64,000 nucleotides of DNA. Source: Xanthomonas sp. DAR 80977 (GTDB lineage Bacteria; Pseudomonadota; Gammaproteobacteria; Xanthomonadales; Xanthomonadaceae). The stretch spans positions 1,433,001 through 1,497,000 of the forward strand of contig NZ_CP162487.1 of assembly GCF_041240605.1 (NCBI RefSeq), written 5' to 3'. The notes beneath the pieces are model-generated. The model did not search any database. It saw only the letters and a program-made list of their open reading frames with translations, and was not told where the DNA came from. Shown in pieces: positions 28,688 through 36,491 of the stretch (position 1 is its first letter; every line of letters starts with the position of its first letter). The translations under genes were made by a program, and so were the position numbers.

Positions 28688-29678
28688 AGCCGATTCCCGT
28701 CCGCCCCGCGCACAGGACAGCGACCAGGGCCTGATCGTCGGCGTGCTCCTCGCGCTGGCCGTGCACGTGCTGCTCGGGCTGCTGTTCTTCCTTGCCTGGT
28801 GGTGGTCGCCGGTGCGCGAGGTGGAGCCGGCGGCCGGCTCGCCGATGGTCGAGGCCTCGCTGGTGGTGTCGGCCGCGGACGTGCGTTCGGCGCAGAAGGC
28901 GGTGCAGGACGCGCCCAAGCCGCTGCCCGAGCCGCTGCCCGAACCGGTCAAGGAAGTCGCCGAGGACGACACGGTGCCGCCGCCGCAACCGGTGCCGGTG
29001 CCCAAGCCGCAGCAGGCGCCGACCGAGCAGCAGCAGAAGGCGCAGGATTTCATCCCGGTGCCGGACAAGACCGACCAGGACCGCGCCAGCCGCACCGCCA
29101 TCTCCCAGGAAAAGGAGAAGCAGGAGCAGGAAGCCAAGCGCCGCCAGGAGCAGATCGACCTGACCGAGCAGAAGCGCCAGCAGGAGGCCGAGCAGAAGCA
29201 GCGCCTGGCCGCGCAGCAGGAGGAGGAGCGGCAGAAGAAGATCGCCGAGATCCGCAAGCAGCGCGAGCAGGCCGACCGCGAGGCCAAGCTGGCCGAGCAG
29301 AAGCTGCGCCAGCTGGCCGACGTGCGCGCCAAGCAGGCCTCGGCCACCGCCGCGTCCACGCCGCAGGCCGCGCCCGGGCAGAACGGCACCAATACCGACC
29401 TGTCGGCCAAGTACGCCGCGGCGATCCAGCAGGCGGTGCTGAGCCAGTGGGTGCGGCCGGATTCGGTGCCGCTGGGGCAGAAGTGCAAGATCGCGATCAA
29501 GCAGATCGTCGGCGGGCAGGTGATCGAGGCCCGGGTCAGCCCCGATTGCCCCTACGACGAAGCCGGGCGGCGCTCGATCGAGGCCGCGGTGCTGCGGGCG
29601 CAGCCGCTGCCGTACCGGGGCTTCGAATCGGTGTTCGCGCGCGACCTGACCTTCAACTTCACTGCGCAGGATCGCTGA
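28677..29678 (+). CDS. tolA: Tol-Pal system protein TolA
   Basis: A 333-residue trans-periplasmic protein. It has a cytoplasmic N-terminus, one transmembrane helix (LIVGVLLALAVHVLLGLLFF, about 19-40), a Pro-rich segment, a long charged Gln/Glu/Lys helix (about 120-230), and a C-terminal TonB/TolA domain (YAAAIQQAVLSQWVRPDSVP to the end) that contacts TolB and Pal. The start overlaps tolR. Downstream lies an isolated repeat arm, then the tolB leader. Confidence 0.95.
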
Positions 29679-29683
29679 GCGGC

Positions 29684-29711
29684 CGGGATTGGGGATTCGG
29701 GATTGGGGATG
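29684..29711. repeat. Heptad element 5, left arm only
   Basis: GGGATTGGGGATTCGGGATT followed by GGGGAT, four G-tracts, starts 6 nt after the tolA stop. No matching right arm is found before tolB, so this is a solo arm. Confidence 0.8.
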
Positions 29712-29908
29712 CGCACGCTCCCTGTCCAGGGTCCAAAAAGCTTGCTTCCCGGCCTGAAGAGGCCCGGCGAACGCCCCGGGCGGCGGTGCGATAGGCGATA
29801 ATCCGGGCTTCCTGCCATCGGCTTCACATATCGATGGTTCATGATTGCGAATACGTTCACCCGCGCATTGCTATCTCTTGCGCCTTCCCGAGTACCGCTG
29901 AGCGACCC

Positions 29909-31228
29909 ATGAAGAAACTGCCGCGCTGGCTTGCCGTCCTGACTGCCCTGTTGCTCCCCTTGGCCGCGTCCGCGCAGGACAAGGGCCTGGAAATCGACAT
30001 CGTCGGCGGCAACGCGTCGGCGACCCCGATCACCGTGGTGCCGATGCCCTACCAGGGTTCGGCCGCCGCGCCGTCCACCGACGTGGCCGCGGTGGTCCGC
30101 GCCGACCTGGACCGTTCCGGCCAGTTCCGCAACCTGCCCGAGGCGCAGATCGTCGAGCGCCCGACCCGCGGCAGCGAAGTCCAGTACGCCACCTGGCGCG
30201 CGCTGAAGCAGGACTACCTGGTCGCCGGCCGGGTGATGGACGCCGGCGAAGGCACCTACCGGGTCGAGTACGAACTGTTCGACGTGGCCAAGGGCGAGCG
30301 CATGCTCGGCCTGGCGATGACCGCCCGCGCCAGCGCGATGCGCGACGTGGCGCACCAGATGGCCGATGCCATCTACGAGAAGATCACCGGCGTGCGCGGC
30401 GCGTTCTGGACCCGCATCGCCTACGTCACCGCCAGCGGCAAGGGCGGGGCGATGCGCTATGCGCTGATGGTCGCCGACTCCGACGGCTACAACCCGCAGA
30501 CCATCGTGCGCTCGGCCGAGCCGCTGCTGTCGCCGAACTGGAGCCCGGACGGCAAGAAGCTCGCCTACGTGAGCTTCGAGCGCGGCAACTCCTCGATCTA
30601 CATCCAGGACATCGCCACCGGCGCCCGCCAGCTGGTGTCCAGCTTCCGCGGCATCAACGGCGCGCCCTCGTTCTCGCCGGACGGCCGCAAGCTGGCCCTG
30701 GCGCTGTCGCGCAGCGGCAACCCGGAGATCTACGTGATGGACCTGGGCAGCAAGCAGCTGACCCAGCTGACCAACCACTTCGGCATCGACACCGAGCCGA
30801 CCTGGGCGCCGGACGGCAGCACCATCTACTTCACCTCCGACCGCGGCGGCCGCCCGCAGATCTACCAGGTGGCGGCGACCGGCGGCAGCGCCAGCCGGGT
30901 GACCTTCCAGGGCAACTACAACGCCACCGCCAGCGTGTCCTTCGACGGCAACAAGATCGCCGTCGCCCAGGGCAGCGGCAATACCTACAAGATCGCGATG
31001 ATGGACCGCAGCCTGGGTTCGCCGCGCTGGAGCACATTGTCTACGGGGTCGTTGGACGAGTCGCCGAGCTTCGCGCCCAACGCCAGCATGGTCCTGTATG
31101 CCGCCCGCGAGGGCGGGCGAGGGGTGCTGTACGCGGTGTCGGCCGACGCCCGGGTCCGCCAGCGCCTGGTCCTGGCCGACGGCGACGTGCGCGAGCCGTC
31201 GTGGTCGCCGTATCGGACTGCGCGTTGA
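29909..31228 (+). CDS. tolB: Tol-Pal system periplasmic protein TolB
   Basis: A 439-residue periplasmic protein. The signal peptide MKKLPRWLAVLTALLLPLAASA precedes the N-terminal TolB domain (KGLEIDIVGGNASATPITVV). A six-bladed beta-propeller follows, with repeats of the type SPNWSPDGKKLAYVSFERG, APSFSPDGRKLALALSRSG and EPTWAPDGSTIYFTSDRGG. It shuttles between TolA and Pal. The ATG at 29909 is chosen because it begins the signal peptide. The 230-bp gap after tolA may hold an extra promoter (GATAAT at 29797-29802 is a possible -10). Confidence 0.96.
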   Translation: MKKLPRWLAVLTALLLPLAASAQDKGLEIDIVGGNASATPITVVPMPYQGSAAAPSTDVAAVVRADLDRSGQFRNLPEAQIVERPTRGSEVQYATWRALKQDYLVAGRVMDAGEGTYRVEYELFDVAKGERMLGLAMTARASAMRDVAHQMADAIYEKITGVRGAFWTRIAYVTASGKGGAMRYALMVADSDGYNPQTIVRSAEPLLSPNWSPDGKKLAYVSFERGNSSIYIQDIATGARQLVSSFRGINGAPSFSPDGRKLALALSRSGNPEIYVMDLGSKQLTQLTNHFGIDTEPTWAPDGSTIYFTSDRGGRPQIYQVAATGGSASRVTFQGNYNATASVSFDGNKIAVAQGSGNTYKIAMMDRSLGSPRWSTLSTGSLDESPSFAPNASMVLYAAREGGRGVLYAVSADARVRQRLVLADGDVREPSWSPYRTAR

Positions 31229-31250
31229 CATGAATGTTTGATGTTAATAT
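31225..31250 (+). promoter_or_regulatory. Candidate pal promoter overlapping the tolB stop
   Basis: A perfect TTGACA at 31225-31230 includes the tolB stop codon. TAATAT at 31245-31250 (spacing 14) or TATTTC at 31248-31253 (spacing 17) are possible -10 boxes. The AT-rich patch stands out in this G+C-rich operon. Confidence 0.5.
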
Positions 31251-31299
31251 TTCGCTGCGTTGAACCCCTCATCGGCTCAGGAGCCACAAAGGTATCCCC

Positions 31300-31818
31300 A
31301 TGAACAAGACCACCCGCGTTCTGCTTGTTTCGCTGTTGTCCGTCGCAGCTCTGGCCGGCTGCTCCAAGAAGGTCAAGGAAGTTCCCCCGACCGACACCAC
31401 CGGCACCACCGGCTCCACCACCCCGACCGGCCCGTCGACCTCCGGCCTGTACGGCCCGGGCGACCTGGATACCGATGCCTGCCTGCGCCAGCGCGTGGTC
31501 TACTTCGATCTGGACCAGGACTCGCTGAAGCCGGAGTTCCAGGCGATCATGGCCTGCCACGCCAAGTACCTGCGTGACCGTCCGTCCTCGCGCATCACCC
31601 TGCAGGGCAATGCCGACGAGCGCGGTTCGCGCGAGTACAACATGGGCCTGGGCGAGCGTCGTGGCAATGCCGTGTCTTCGGCGCTGCAGGCTGCCGGCGG
31701 TTCGGCTGCGCAGCTGACCGTGGTCAGCTACGGCGAAGAGCGTCCGGTGTGCACCGAGTCGAACGAGTCCTGCTGGTCGCAGAACCGTCGCGTCGAGATC
31801 GTGTACACGGCGCAGTAA
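31300..31818 (+). CDS. pal: Peptidoglycan-associated lipoprotein Pal
   Basis: A 172-residue outer-membrane lipoprotein. Signal and lipobox are RVLLVSLLSVAALAGC (Cys21), then a Thr/Pro/Ser-rich linker and an OmpA-like domain that binds diaminopimelate of peptidoglycan: VVYFDLDQDSLKPEF, ITLQGNADERGSREYNMGLG and a C-terminal NRRVEIVY. It anchors the outer membrane to the wall and binds TolB. A candidate own promoter lies over the tolB stop. Confidence 0.97.
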   Translation: MNKTTRVLLVSLLSVAALAGCSKKVKEVPPTDTTGTTGSTTPTGPSTSGLYGPGDLDTDACLRQRVVYFDLDQDSLKPEFQAIMACHAKYLRDRPSSRITLQGNADERGSREYNMGLGERRGNAVSSALQAAGGSAAQLTVVSYGEERPVCTESNESCWSQNRRVEIVYTAQ

Positions 31819-31821
31819 TAG

Positions 31822-32637
31822 ATGCGTATCGGTGTCCTCACATCGATGATCGTCGCGGCGGCCCTGGTGGCCGCCGCGCCGGCATATGCGCAGCGCGCAA
31901 GCCTGGCCGACCGCGTGTCCGCGCTCGAGCAGCAGGCAATGAATACCCAGGCCAACACCGACATGCTGAACCAGCTCAACCAGCTGCGGACGCAGATGCA
32001 GTCGCTGGAGGCCACGATCGAGCAGTTGCAGCACGACAACGAGCAGCTCAAGCAACGCGCCAAGGACCAGTACCTGGACCTGGACGGCCGCCTGAACCGG
32101 ATCGAGGGTGGCGCCACGCCGCCGTTGCCGGCGGCTGGCGCTGCCGCACCGGCCGCCGCGCCCGCATCTGCCGCCAAGCCGGCTGCCGCCGTTTCCGAAC
32201 GGCCGCCGTCGGTGCATGGCGATGCCGGCACGCTCGCCGCTAGCGGCGACGAGCGCACCAGCTACAACGTCGCCTTCGATGCGCTGAAGGCCGGCAAGTA
32301 CGCCGACTCGGCCAACCTGTTCCAGAGCTTCCTCGAGCTGTACCCGAACGGCGTCTACGCCCCGAATGCCCTGTATTGGCTGGGCGAGAGCTATTACGCC
32401 ACCAAGAATTTCCCGTTGGCCGAGGCGCAGTTCCGCGACCTGATCGGCCGCTACCCGACCCACGACAAGGCATCCGGCGGCCTGCTCAAGCTGGGCCTGT
32501 CCCAGTACGGCGAAGGCCGCACCCAGGACGCCGAGCAGACCCTGCAGCAGGTGATCAGCCAGTATCCGGGATCGGATGCCGCGCGCACCGCGCAGGACCG
32601 CCTGCAGTCGATCCGCATCGGCCAGCAGCTGCGCTGA
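31822..32637 (+). CDS. cpoB: Cell division coordinator CpoB (YbgF)
   Basis: A 271-residue periplasmic protein that binds TolA and links PBP1b activity to Tol-driven constriction. It has a signal peptide (MRIGVLTSMIVAAALVAAAPAYA), a coiled-coil trimerisation helix (about 28-95, rich in Gln, Leu and Glu), an Ala/Pro linker, and a C-terminal TPR domain (SYNVAFDALKAGKYADSANL, then GVYAPNALYWLGESYYATKN, then two more). It starts 3 nt after the pal stop. PBP1b (mrcB) is also encoded in this window, 27 kb away. Confidence 0.94.
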   Translation: MRIGVLTSMIVAAALVAAAPAYAQRASLADRVSALEQQAMNTQANTDMLNQLNQLRTQMQSLEATIEQLQHDNEQLKQRAKDQYLDLDGRLNRIEGGATPPLPAAGAAAPAAAPASAAKPAAAVSERPPSVHGDAGTLAASGDERTSYNVAFDALKAGKYADSANLFQSFLELYPNGVYAPNALYWLGESYYATKNFPLAEAQFRDLIGRYPTHDKASGGLLKLGLSQYGEGRTQDAEQTLQQVISQYPGSDAARTAQDRLQSIRIGQQLR

Positions 32638-32683
32638 GCCCCCGAACGCTGCCGCCATCGTCGCGGGGGCATACTTTCCCGCC

Positions 32684-33361
32684 ATGGCCGCCGTTCCCAG
32701 CGAAATCGTACAAAGCCCGCTGCCGCGCCTGAAGCTGACGGAGATCTTCCTGTCGCTGCAGGGCGAGGCCGACAGCGCCGGCTGGCCGACCGTGTTCGTG
32801 CGCCTGACCGGCTGCCCGCTGCGCTGCAGCTACTGCGACACCGCCTACGCCTTCCACGGCGGGCAGTGGCGGGACATCGACGCGATCCTGGCCGAAGTGG
32901 CGCGCCACGGCGTGCGCCACGTCTGCGTGACCGGCGGCGAGCCGCTGGCGCAGAAGCGCTGCCTGCGCCTGCTCGAGCAACTGTGCGACGCCGGCTACGA
33001 CGTGTCGCTGGAGACCTCCGGCGCGCTCGACATCGCCGAGGTCGACCCGCGCGTGTCGCGGGTGCTCGACATCAAGACCCCGGCCTCGCAGGAAGCGTCG
33101 CGCAACCGCTGGGAAAACCTGCCGCTGCTGACCGCGCGCGACCAGATCAAGTTCGTGCTGTGCGGCCGCGCCGACTACGACTGGGCGCGCGCGATCGTCG
33201 CCGAACACCGCCTGCACGAGCGCTGCACCGTCTGGTTCTCGCCGAGCAAGAGCGAACTGGCGCCGCGCGACCTGGCCGACTGGATCGTCGCCGACCGCCT
33301 GCCGGTGCGCTTCCAGATGCAGCTGCACAAGCTGCTGTGGAACGACGAGCCGGGCCGGTGA
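32684..33361 (+). CDS. queE: 7-carboxy-7-deazaguanine synthase QueE
   Basis: A 225-residue radical SAM enzyme of queuosine synthesis that contracts 6-carboxytetrahydropterin to 7-carboxy-7-deazaguanine. The 4Fe-4S cysteines are C44, C48 and C51 (GCPLRCSYCDTAYAF), and GGEPL near residue 88 binds SAM. Length fits the gammaproteobacterial clade. The start at 32684 fits the family N-terminus; the frame is open further upstream inside cpoB but that is not used. It probably belongs to the cpoB-queE-queC transcript. Confidence 0.93.
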   Translation: MAAVPSEIVQSPLPRLKLTEIFLSLQGEADSAGWPTVFVRLTGCPLRCSYCDTAYAFHGGQWRDIDAILAEVARHGVRHVCVTGGEPLAQKRCLRLLEQLCDAGYDVSLETSGALDIAEVDPRVSRVLDIKTPASQEASRNRWENLPLLTARDQIKFVLCGRADYDWARAIVAEHRLHERCTVWFSPSKSELAPRDLADWIVADRLPVRFQMQLHKLLWNDEPGR

Positions 33362-33365
33362 GAAG

Positions 33366-33470
33366 CCGGGATTGGGCATTCGGGATTGGGGATTCGTAGA
33401 AGCTCCCCTCCGATGTCCAATGGCGTGCTGTAGCTTTTGCGAATCCCCAATCTCCAATCCCAAATCCCGG
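33366..33470. repeat. Heptad palindromic element 6
   Basis: The left arm (33368-33396, four GGG tracts) continues as CGTAGAAGC. The right arm is preceded by AGCTTTTGCG and runs 33440-33470. It fills the gap between queE and queC, ending 7 nt before the queC ATG. Confidence 0.85.
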
Positions 33471-33477
33471 CCCTTCA

Positions 33478-34143
33478 ATGAAAAACGCCGTCGTCCTACT
33501 CTCCGGTGGCATGGATTCCGCCGTCGTCGTCGCCATCGCCCGCGAGCAGGGCTATGCCGTGCATGCGCTGAGCGTCAGCTACGGGCAGCGGCATACGTCC
33601 GAACTGGACGCGGCCACGCGTGTCGCCGGCGCGCTCGGCGCGGTGGCGCACAAGACGGTCAACGTCGACCTGCGCAGCATCGGCGGCTCCGCGCTGACCG
33701 ACGACATCGAGGTGCCGGACGCCGGCGGCGAGGGCATCCCGGTCACCTATGTGCCGGCGCGCAACACCATCATGCTGTCGGTGGCGCTGGGCTGGGCCGA
33801 AGTGCTGGGCGCGGCGGACATCTTCTGCGGGGTCAACGCCGTGGACTATTCCGGCTACCCCGACTGCCGCCCCGAGTTCATCGACGCGTTCCAGACGCTG
33901 GCCAACCTGGCCACCAAGGCCGGCGTGGAAGGCGCCGGGCTGCGCGTGCACGCGCCGCTGCAGCGCATGAGCAAGGCCGACATCGTGCGCGAGGGCGTGC
34001 GCCTGGGCGTGGATTTCGGCTTGACCGTGTCCTGCTACCGCGCCGATGCCGACGGCCGCGCCTGCGGCCACTGCGACGCCTGCCGCCTGCGCGCGGCCGG
34101 CTTCGCCGACGCCGGCGTGGCCGACCCCACCCGCTACGCCTGA
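33478..34143 (+). CDS. queC: 7-cyano-7-deazaguanine synthase QueC
   Basis: A 221-residue ATP-dependent enzyme that converts 7-carboxy-7-deazaguanine to preQ0. The N-terminal PP-loop is [12 protein letters not shown]. The zinc site near the C-terminus is visible: SCYRAD...[11 protein letters not shown], with Cys residues in the CxxCxxC pattern. Pairs with queE. The ATG lies directly after the right arm of heptad element 6, with no Shine-Dalgarno sequence in between. Confidence 0.95.
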   Translation: MKNAVVLLSGGMDSAVVVAIAREQGYAVHALSVSYGQRHTSELDAATRVAGALGAVAHKTVNVDLRSIGGSALTDDIEVPDAGGEGIPVTYVPARNTIMLSVALGWAEVLGAADIFCGVNAVDYSGYPDCRPEFIDAFQTLANLATKAGVEGAGLRVHAPLQRMSKADIVREGVRLGVDFGLTVSCYRADADGRACGHCDACRLRAAGFADAGVADPTRYA

Positions 34144-34206
34144 TTTCGCGTTGGCGCGGGGGTGGGGTAGAATACGCACCCCGGCGCAAGGCCGGGGCAT
34201 TGTTTT

Positions 34207-34282
34207 GGGCCGTTAGCTCAGTCGGTAGAGCAGAAGACTTTTAATCTTTTGGTCGATGGTTCGAATCCATCACGGCCCACCA
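34207..34282 (+). tRNA. tRNA-Lys (anticodon UUU)
   Basis: A 76-nt cloverleaf. The acceptor stem GGGCCGT pairs with ACGGCCC, the D-arm is GCTCAGTCGGTAGAGC, and the anticodon loop CTTTTAA (anticodon TTT at 34240-34242) sits on the 5-bp stem GAAGA/TCTTT. The T-arm GATGGTTCGAATCCATC is perfect and the 3' CCA is encoded. TAGAAT at 34168-34173 is a likely -10 box, 33 nt upstream. Confidence 0.98.
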
Positions 34283-34284
34283 TT

Positions 34285-34304
34285 CGAGTCGCTGCGTCGA
34301 CTCG
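34285..34304 (+). terminator. Hairpin after tRNA-Lys
   Basis: A perfect 7-bp stem CGAGTCG / CGACTCG with a 6-nt loop begins 3 nt after the tRNA CCA end and is followed by a pyrimidine-rich CTTCTTC, consistent with a weak intrinsic terminator. Confidence 0.6.
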
Positions 34305-34455
34305 CTTCTTCAGGCGATTTCGTCGCAAATGCCTGAGACATCCTCCGGCAATGATGGTGACGGCATGGCGTCGAACATGGCTGCCGTGGGCATGGCGAGG
34401 ACAGCGTGGCTGCCTGGCCGCCGCACCAATTCGCGATCGCGCCGGGCGCTCCGGC

Positions 34456-35364
34456 TTACGCGCGTTGCCGCGCAGCCTGCATGCCCGCCGCCGCGTCTCT
34501 CAGCGCCTGGCCGATCTGCTGCAGGACGCTTGAGCGCACTGCCGCGTGCTGCCAATAGAGCGGCACGTCCAGCCAGCGTTGCGGGTCGACGATGACGATC
34601 TTCTTCTCCCGCAACGCCGGCATGACCAGTTGCTCGGGGGCGAGGCACCATCCGAGACCGCGTGCGGCGGCTTCGACGAAGCCGGTGGAGGTCGGCAGGT
34701 AGTGGATGGGAGGGGCGAGGTAGGTGCGGGTGATGCGCCGCACGAAGCGCGCCTGCAGATCGTCCTTGCGGTTGAACACCATCATCGGCGCATGCGCCAG
34801 CGCCGCCGCGCTGAATCCTGCGGCGAAGTGGCGGGCGACGAATGCCGGCGAGGCGATCGCGTAGTAGCGCATGGCGCCCAGGGGATGGACGTTGCAGCCC
34901 TGCAGCGGCTTGCTCGCGGATGTGACTGCGCCAAGCACGGTGCCGTTGCGCAGCAGTTCCAAGGTGTGGTCCTGGTCGTCCACGTGCACGTCGAACAGGA
35001 AGCCGTGCGCATGGTGCAGGGACGACAGTGCGGCGAGGAACCAGGTCTGCAACGAGTCGTCGTTGACCGCGATCGCGATGCTGCGGACGCGTCCGGCGTC
35101 GGCCGCGCCCGGCAGGAAGTCGGCCATCGCCTCGGCCTCCAGCGCCTGCATCGGCCGCACCCGGCGCAGCAGCCTTTCGCCTGCCGAGGTCGGCCGGCAC
35201 GGCGCCTGGCGTACGACCAGCACCTGCCCGAGCCGGTCTTCCAGCGCCTTGATCCGCTGCGATACCGCCGAGGCGGTCACCGCCAGGCGGCGCGCGGCCG
35301 CCTCGAAGCTGCCCTCTTCGAGCACGGCGGAGAACGCGGCCAGTTGCGGATGAAGCAGATCCAT
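34456..35364 (-). CDS. argP: LysR regulator of ArgP/LysG type
   Basis: A 302-residue LysR regulator. The N-terminal winged HTH (LHPQLAAFSAVLEEGSFEAAARRLAVTASAVSQRIKALEDRLGQ in pieces) matches ArgP/LysG, which sense lysine or arginine and activate divergent exporters. It is divergent from lysE with 103 bp between the starts and a LysR-box-like palindrome in the gap, the classic lysG-lysE arrangement. ArgP and LysG are alternative names for the same kind of protein; which amino acid is sensed here is not shown. Confidence 0.88.
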   Translation of the reverse strand: MDLLHPQLAAFSAVLEEGSFEAAARRLAVTASAVSQRIKALEDRLGQVLVVRQAPCRPTSAGERLLRRVRPMQALEAEAMADFLPGAADAGRVRSIAIAVNDDSLQTWFLAALSSLHHAHGFLFDVHVDDQDHTLELLRNGTVLGAVTSASKPLQGCNVHPLGAMRYYAIASPAFVARHFAAGFSAAALAHAPMMVFNRKDDLQARFVRRITRTYLAPPIHYLPTSTGFVEAAARGLGWCLAPEQLVMPALREKKIVIVDPQRWLDVPLYWQHAAVRSSVLQQIGQALRDAAAGMQAARQRA

Positions 35365-35406
35365 GGCGTGGAGGCGATTAGATTTGCTTCATAGCCTACA
35401 GAATAT

Positions 35407-35419
35407 TTAGCTTGGCTAA
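35407..35419. promoter_or_regulatory. Candidate ArgP/LysG operator
   Basis: TTAGCTTGGCTAA is a perfect 5-bp dyad around TTG and an exact T-N11-A LysR box, in the middle of the argP-lysE gap (49 bp before lysE). The flanking DNA is AT-rich (AGAATATT), as at a promoter. Confidence 0.65.
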
Positions 35420-35467
35420 TGGCGCGGCCAAGGCCAGGATGCGCATCCCGCAGTCCTGGCCATCCCC

Positions 35468-36085
35468 ATGTTGCTCGAAGCGACGCTTGCCGGTTTCATC
35501 GCCAGTGCCGGCCTGATCATCGCGATCGGCGCGCAGAACGCCTTCGTGTTGCGTCAGGGCTTGAAGCGGCAGCATGTGGCGCTGGTGGTCGCGGTCTGCG
35601 CATTCGGGGATATCGCCCTGATCGTGCTCGGGGTCGCCGGCATCGGCGCGCTGGTGCAGCAGTGGCCCGGACTGCTGCAGGTGCTGCGCTACGCCGGTGC
35701 GGCCTTCCTCGGCGTCTATGGGCTGATGGCGGCACGGCGCGCGTGGCGCGGTGCCGGCGCACTGCAGGCGCAGGGCGAGCAGCCGGCGAGCTGGCGCCGC
35801 GTGTTGCTGACCTGCCTGGCCTTCACGTTTCTCAATCCGCACGTGTATCTCGACACGATGGTCCTGCTCGGCAGCCTGTCCACCCGCTATCCGGGGACGC
35901 TGCGTTGGGCGTTCGCATTCGGCGCCTGCCTGGCGAGCGTGGTGTGGTTCTGCGGCCTGGGGTATGGCGCGCGGCTGCTGCAGCCGGTGTTCCGCAATCC
36001 CCGCGCATGGCGGGTACTGGATGCCTGCATCGCCGTTTTCATGCTGGCGCTGTGCCTGTTGCTGCTGCTGCGGCCACTCGGCTGA
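35468..36085 (+). CDS. lysE: LysE/ArgO-family amino-acid exporter
   Basis: A 205-residue inner-membrane exporter of basic amino acids (lysine or arginine). Five to six transmembrane helices are visible, starting with AGLIIAIGAQNAFVLRQGLK, the LysE-family signature, and later FLNPHVYLDTMVLLGSLS, the second conserved segment. Its divergent regulator argP and the palindrome upstream support induction by high intracellular lysine or arginine. Confidence 0.93.
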   Translation: MLLEATLAGFIASAGLIIAIGAQNAFVLRQGLKRQHVALVVAVCAFGDIALIVLGVAGIGALVQQWPGLLQVLRYAGAAFLGVYGLMAARRAWRGAGALQAQGEQPASWRRVLLTCLAFTFLNPHVYLDTMVLLGSLSTRYPGTLRWAFAFGACLASVVWFCGLGYGARLLQPVFRNPRAWRVLDACIAVFMLALCLLLLLRPLG

Positions 36086-36412
36086 CTGCCTCGGTCGGGC
36101 TGTTTCCGAGCCGGCGACGCGCACGCGCCGCATGCGCGGTATGTTCAACGCGCCGTTTCATCCGCAATCGCCGATGGAGCGCTGCTTCCCGGGCACGCAG
36201 ACGGTGGCCCGCCAGGACGCTCTTCCCGCCGCAAGGCCAGGCCTGCGGGCAGCGAATCTGCGGCGGTTGCGCCGCGCTTCGCAGGGTTTTTGCCACGCCG
36301 CGTCCGCACGGGGGATTGCGCTCGAACGCGGTGCAGGTCGCGCCACTCGCTTGCGGCGCGAAGCGGAGACGGACGAGCGCTGCGGCGAGACGGCGGTCGA
36401 ACGTGCGCTTGT
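36086..36412. other. Intergenic region before the receptor gene
   Basis: A 327-bp stretch between lysE and a Fur-like site. No convincing gene; composition becomes less coding-like near 36290-36410. Unbroken frames here seem to be due to G+C bias. Confidence 0.4.
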
Positions 36413-36431
36413 GCGTATAATAATCATTCTC
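36413..36431 (+). promoter_or_regulatory. Candidate Fur box
   Basis: GCGTATAATAATCATTCTC matches the 19-bp Fur consensus at 13 positions by hand count, with the ATAATCATT core intact. It lies 61 bp upstream of a TonB receptor start. TATAAT within it could also be the -10 box, so Fur binding would block transcription. Confidence 0.7.
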
Positions 36432-36491
36432 GTTATCGGACGGCGCCGGCATATCTGCGATTGGCGCCGTCCCTGTCACAAGGATCCGTTG

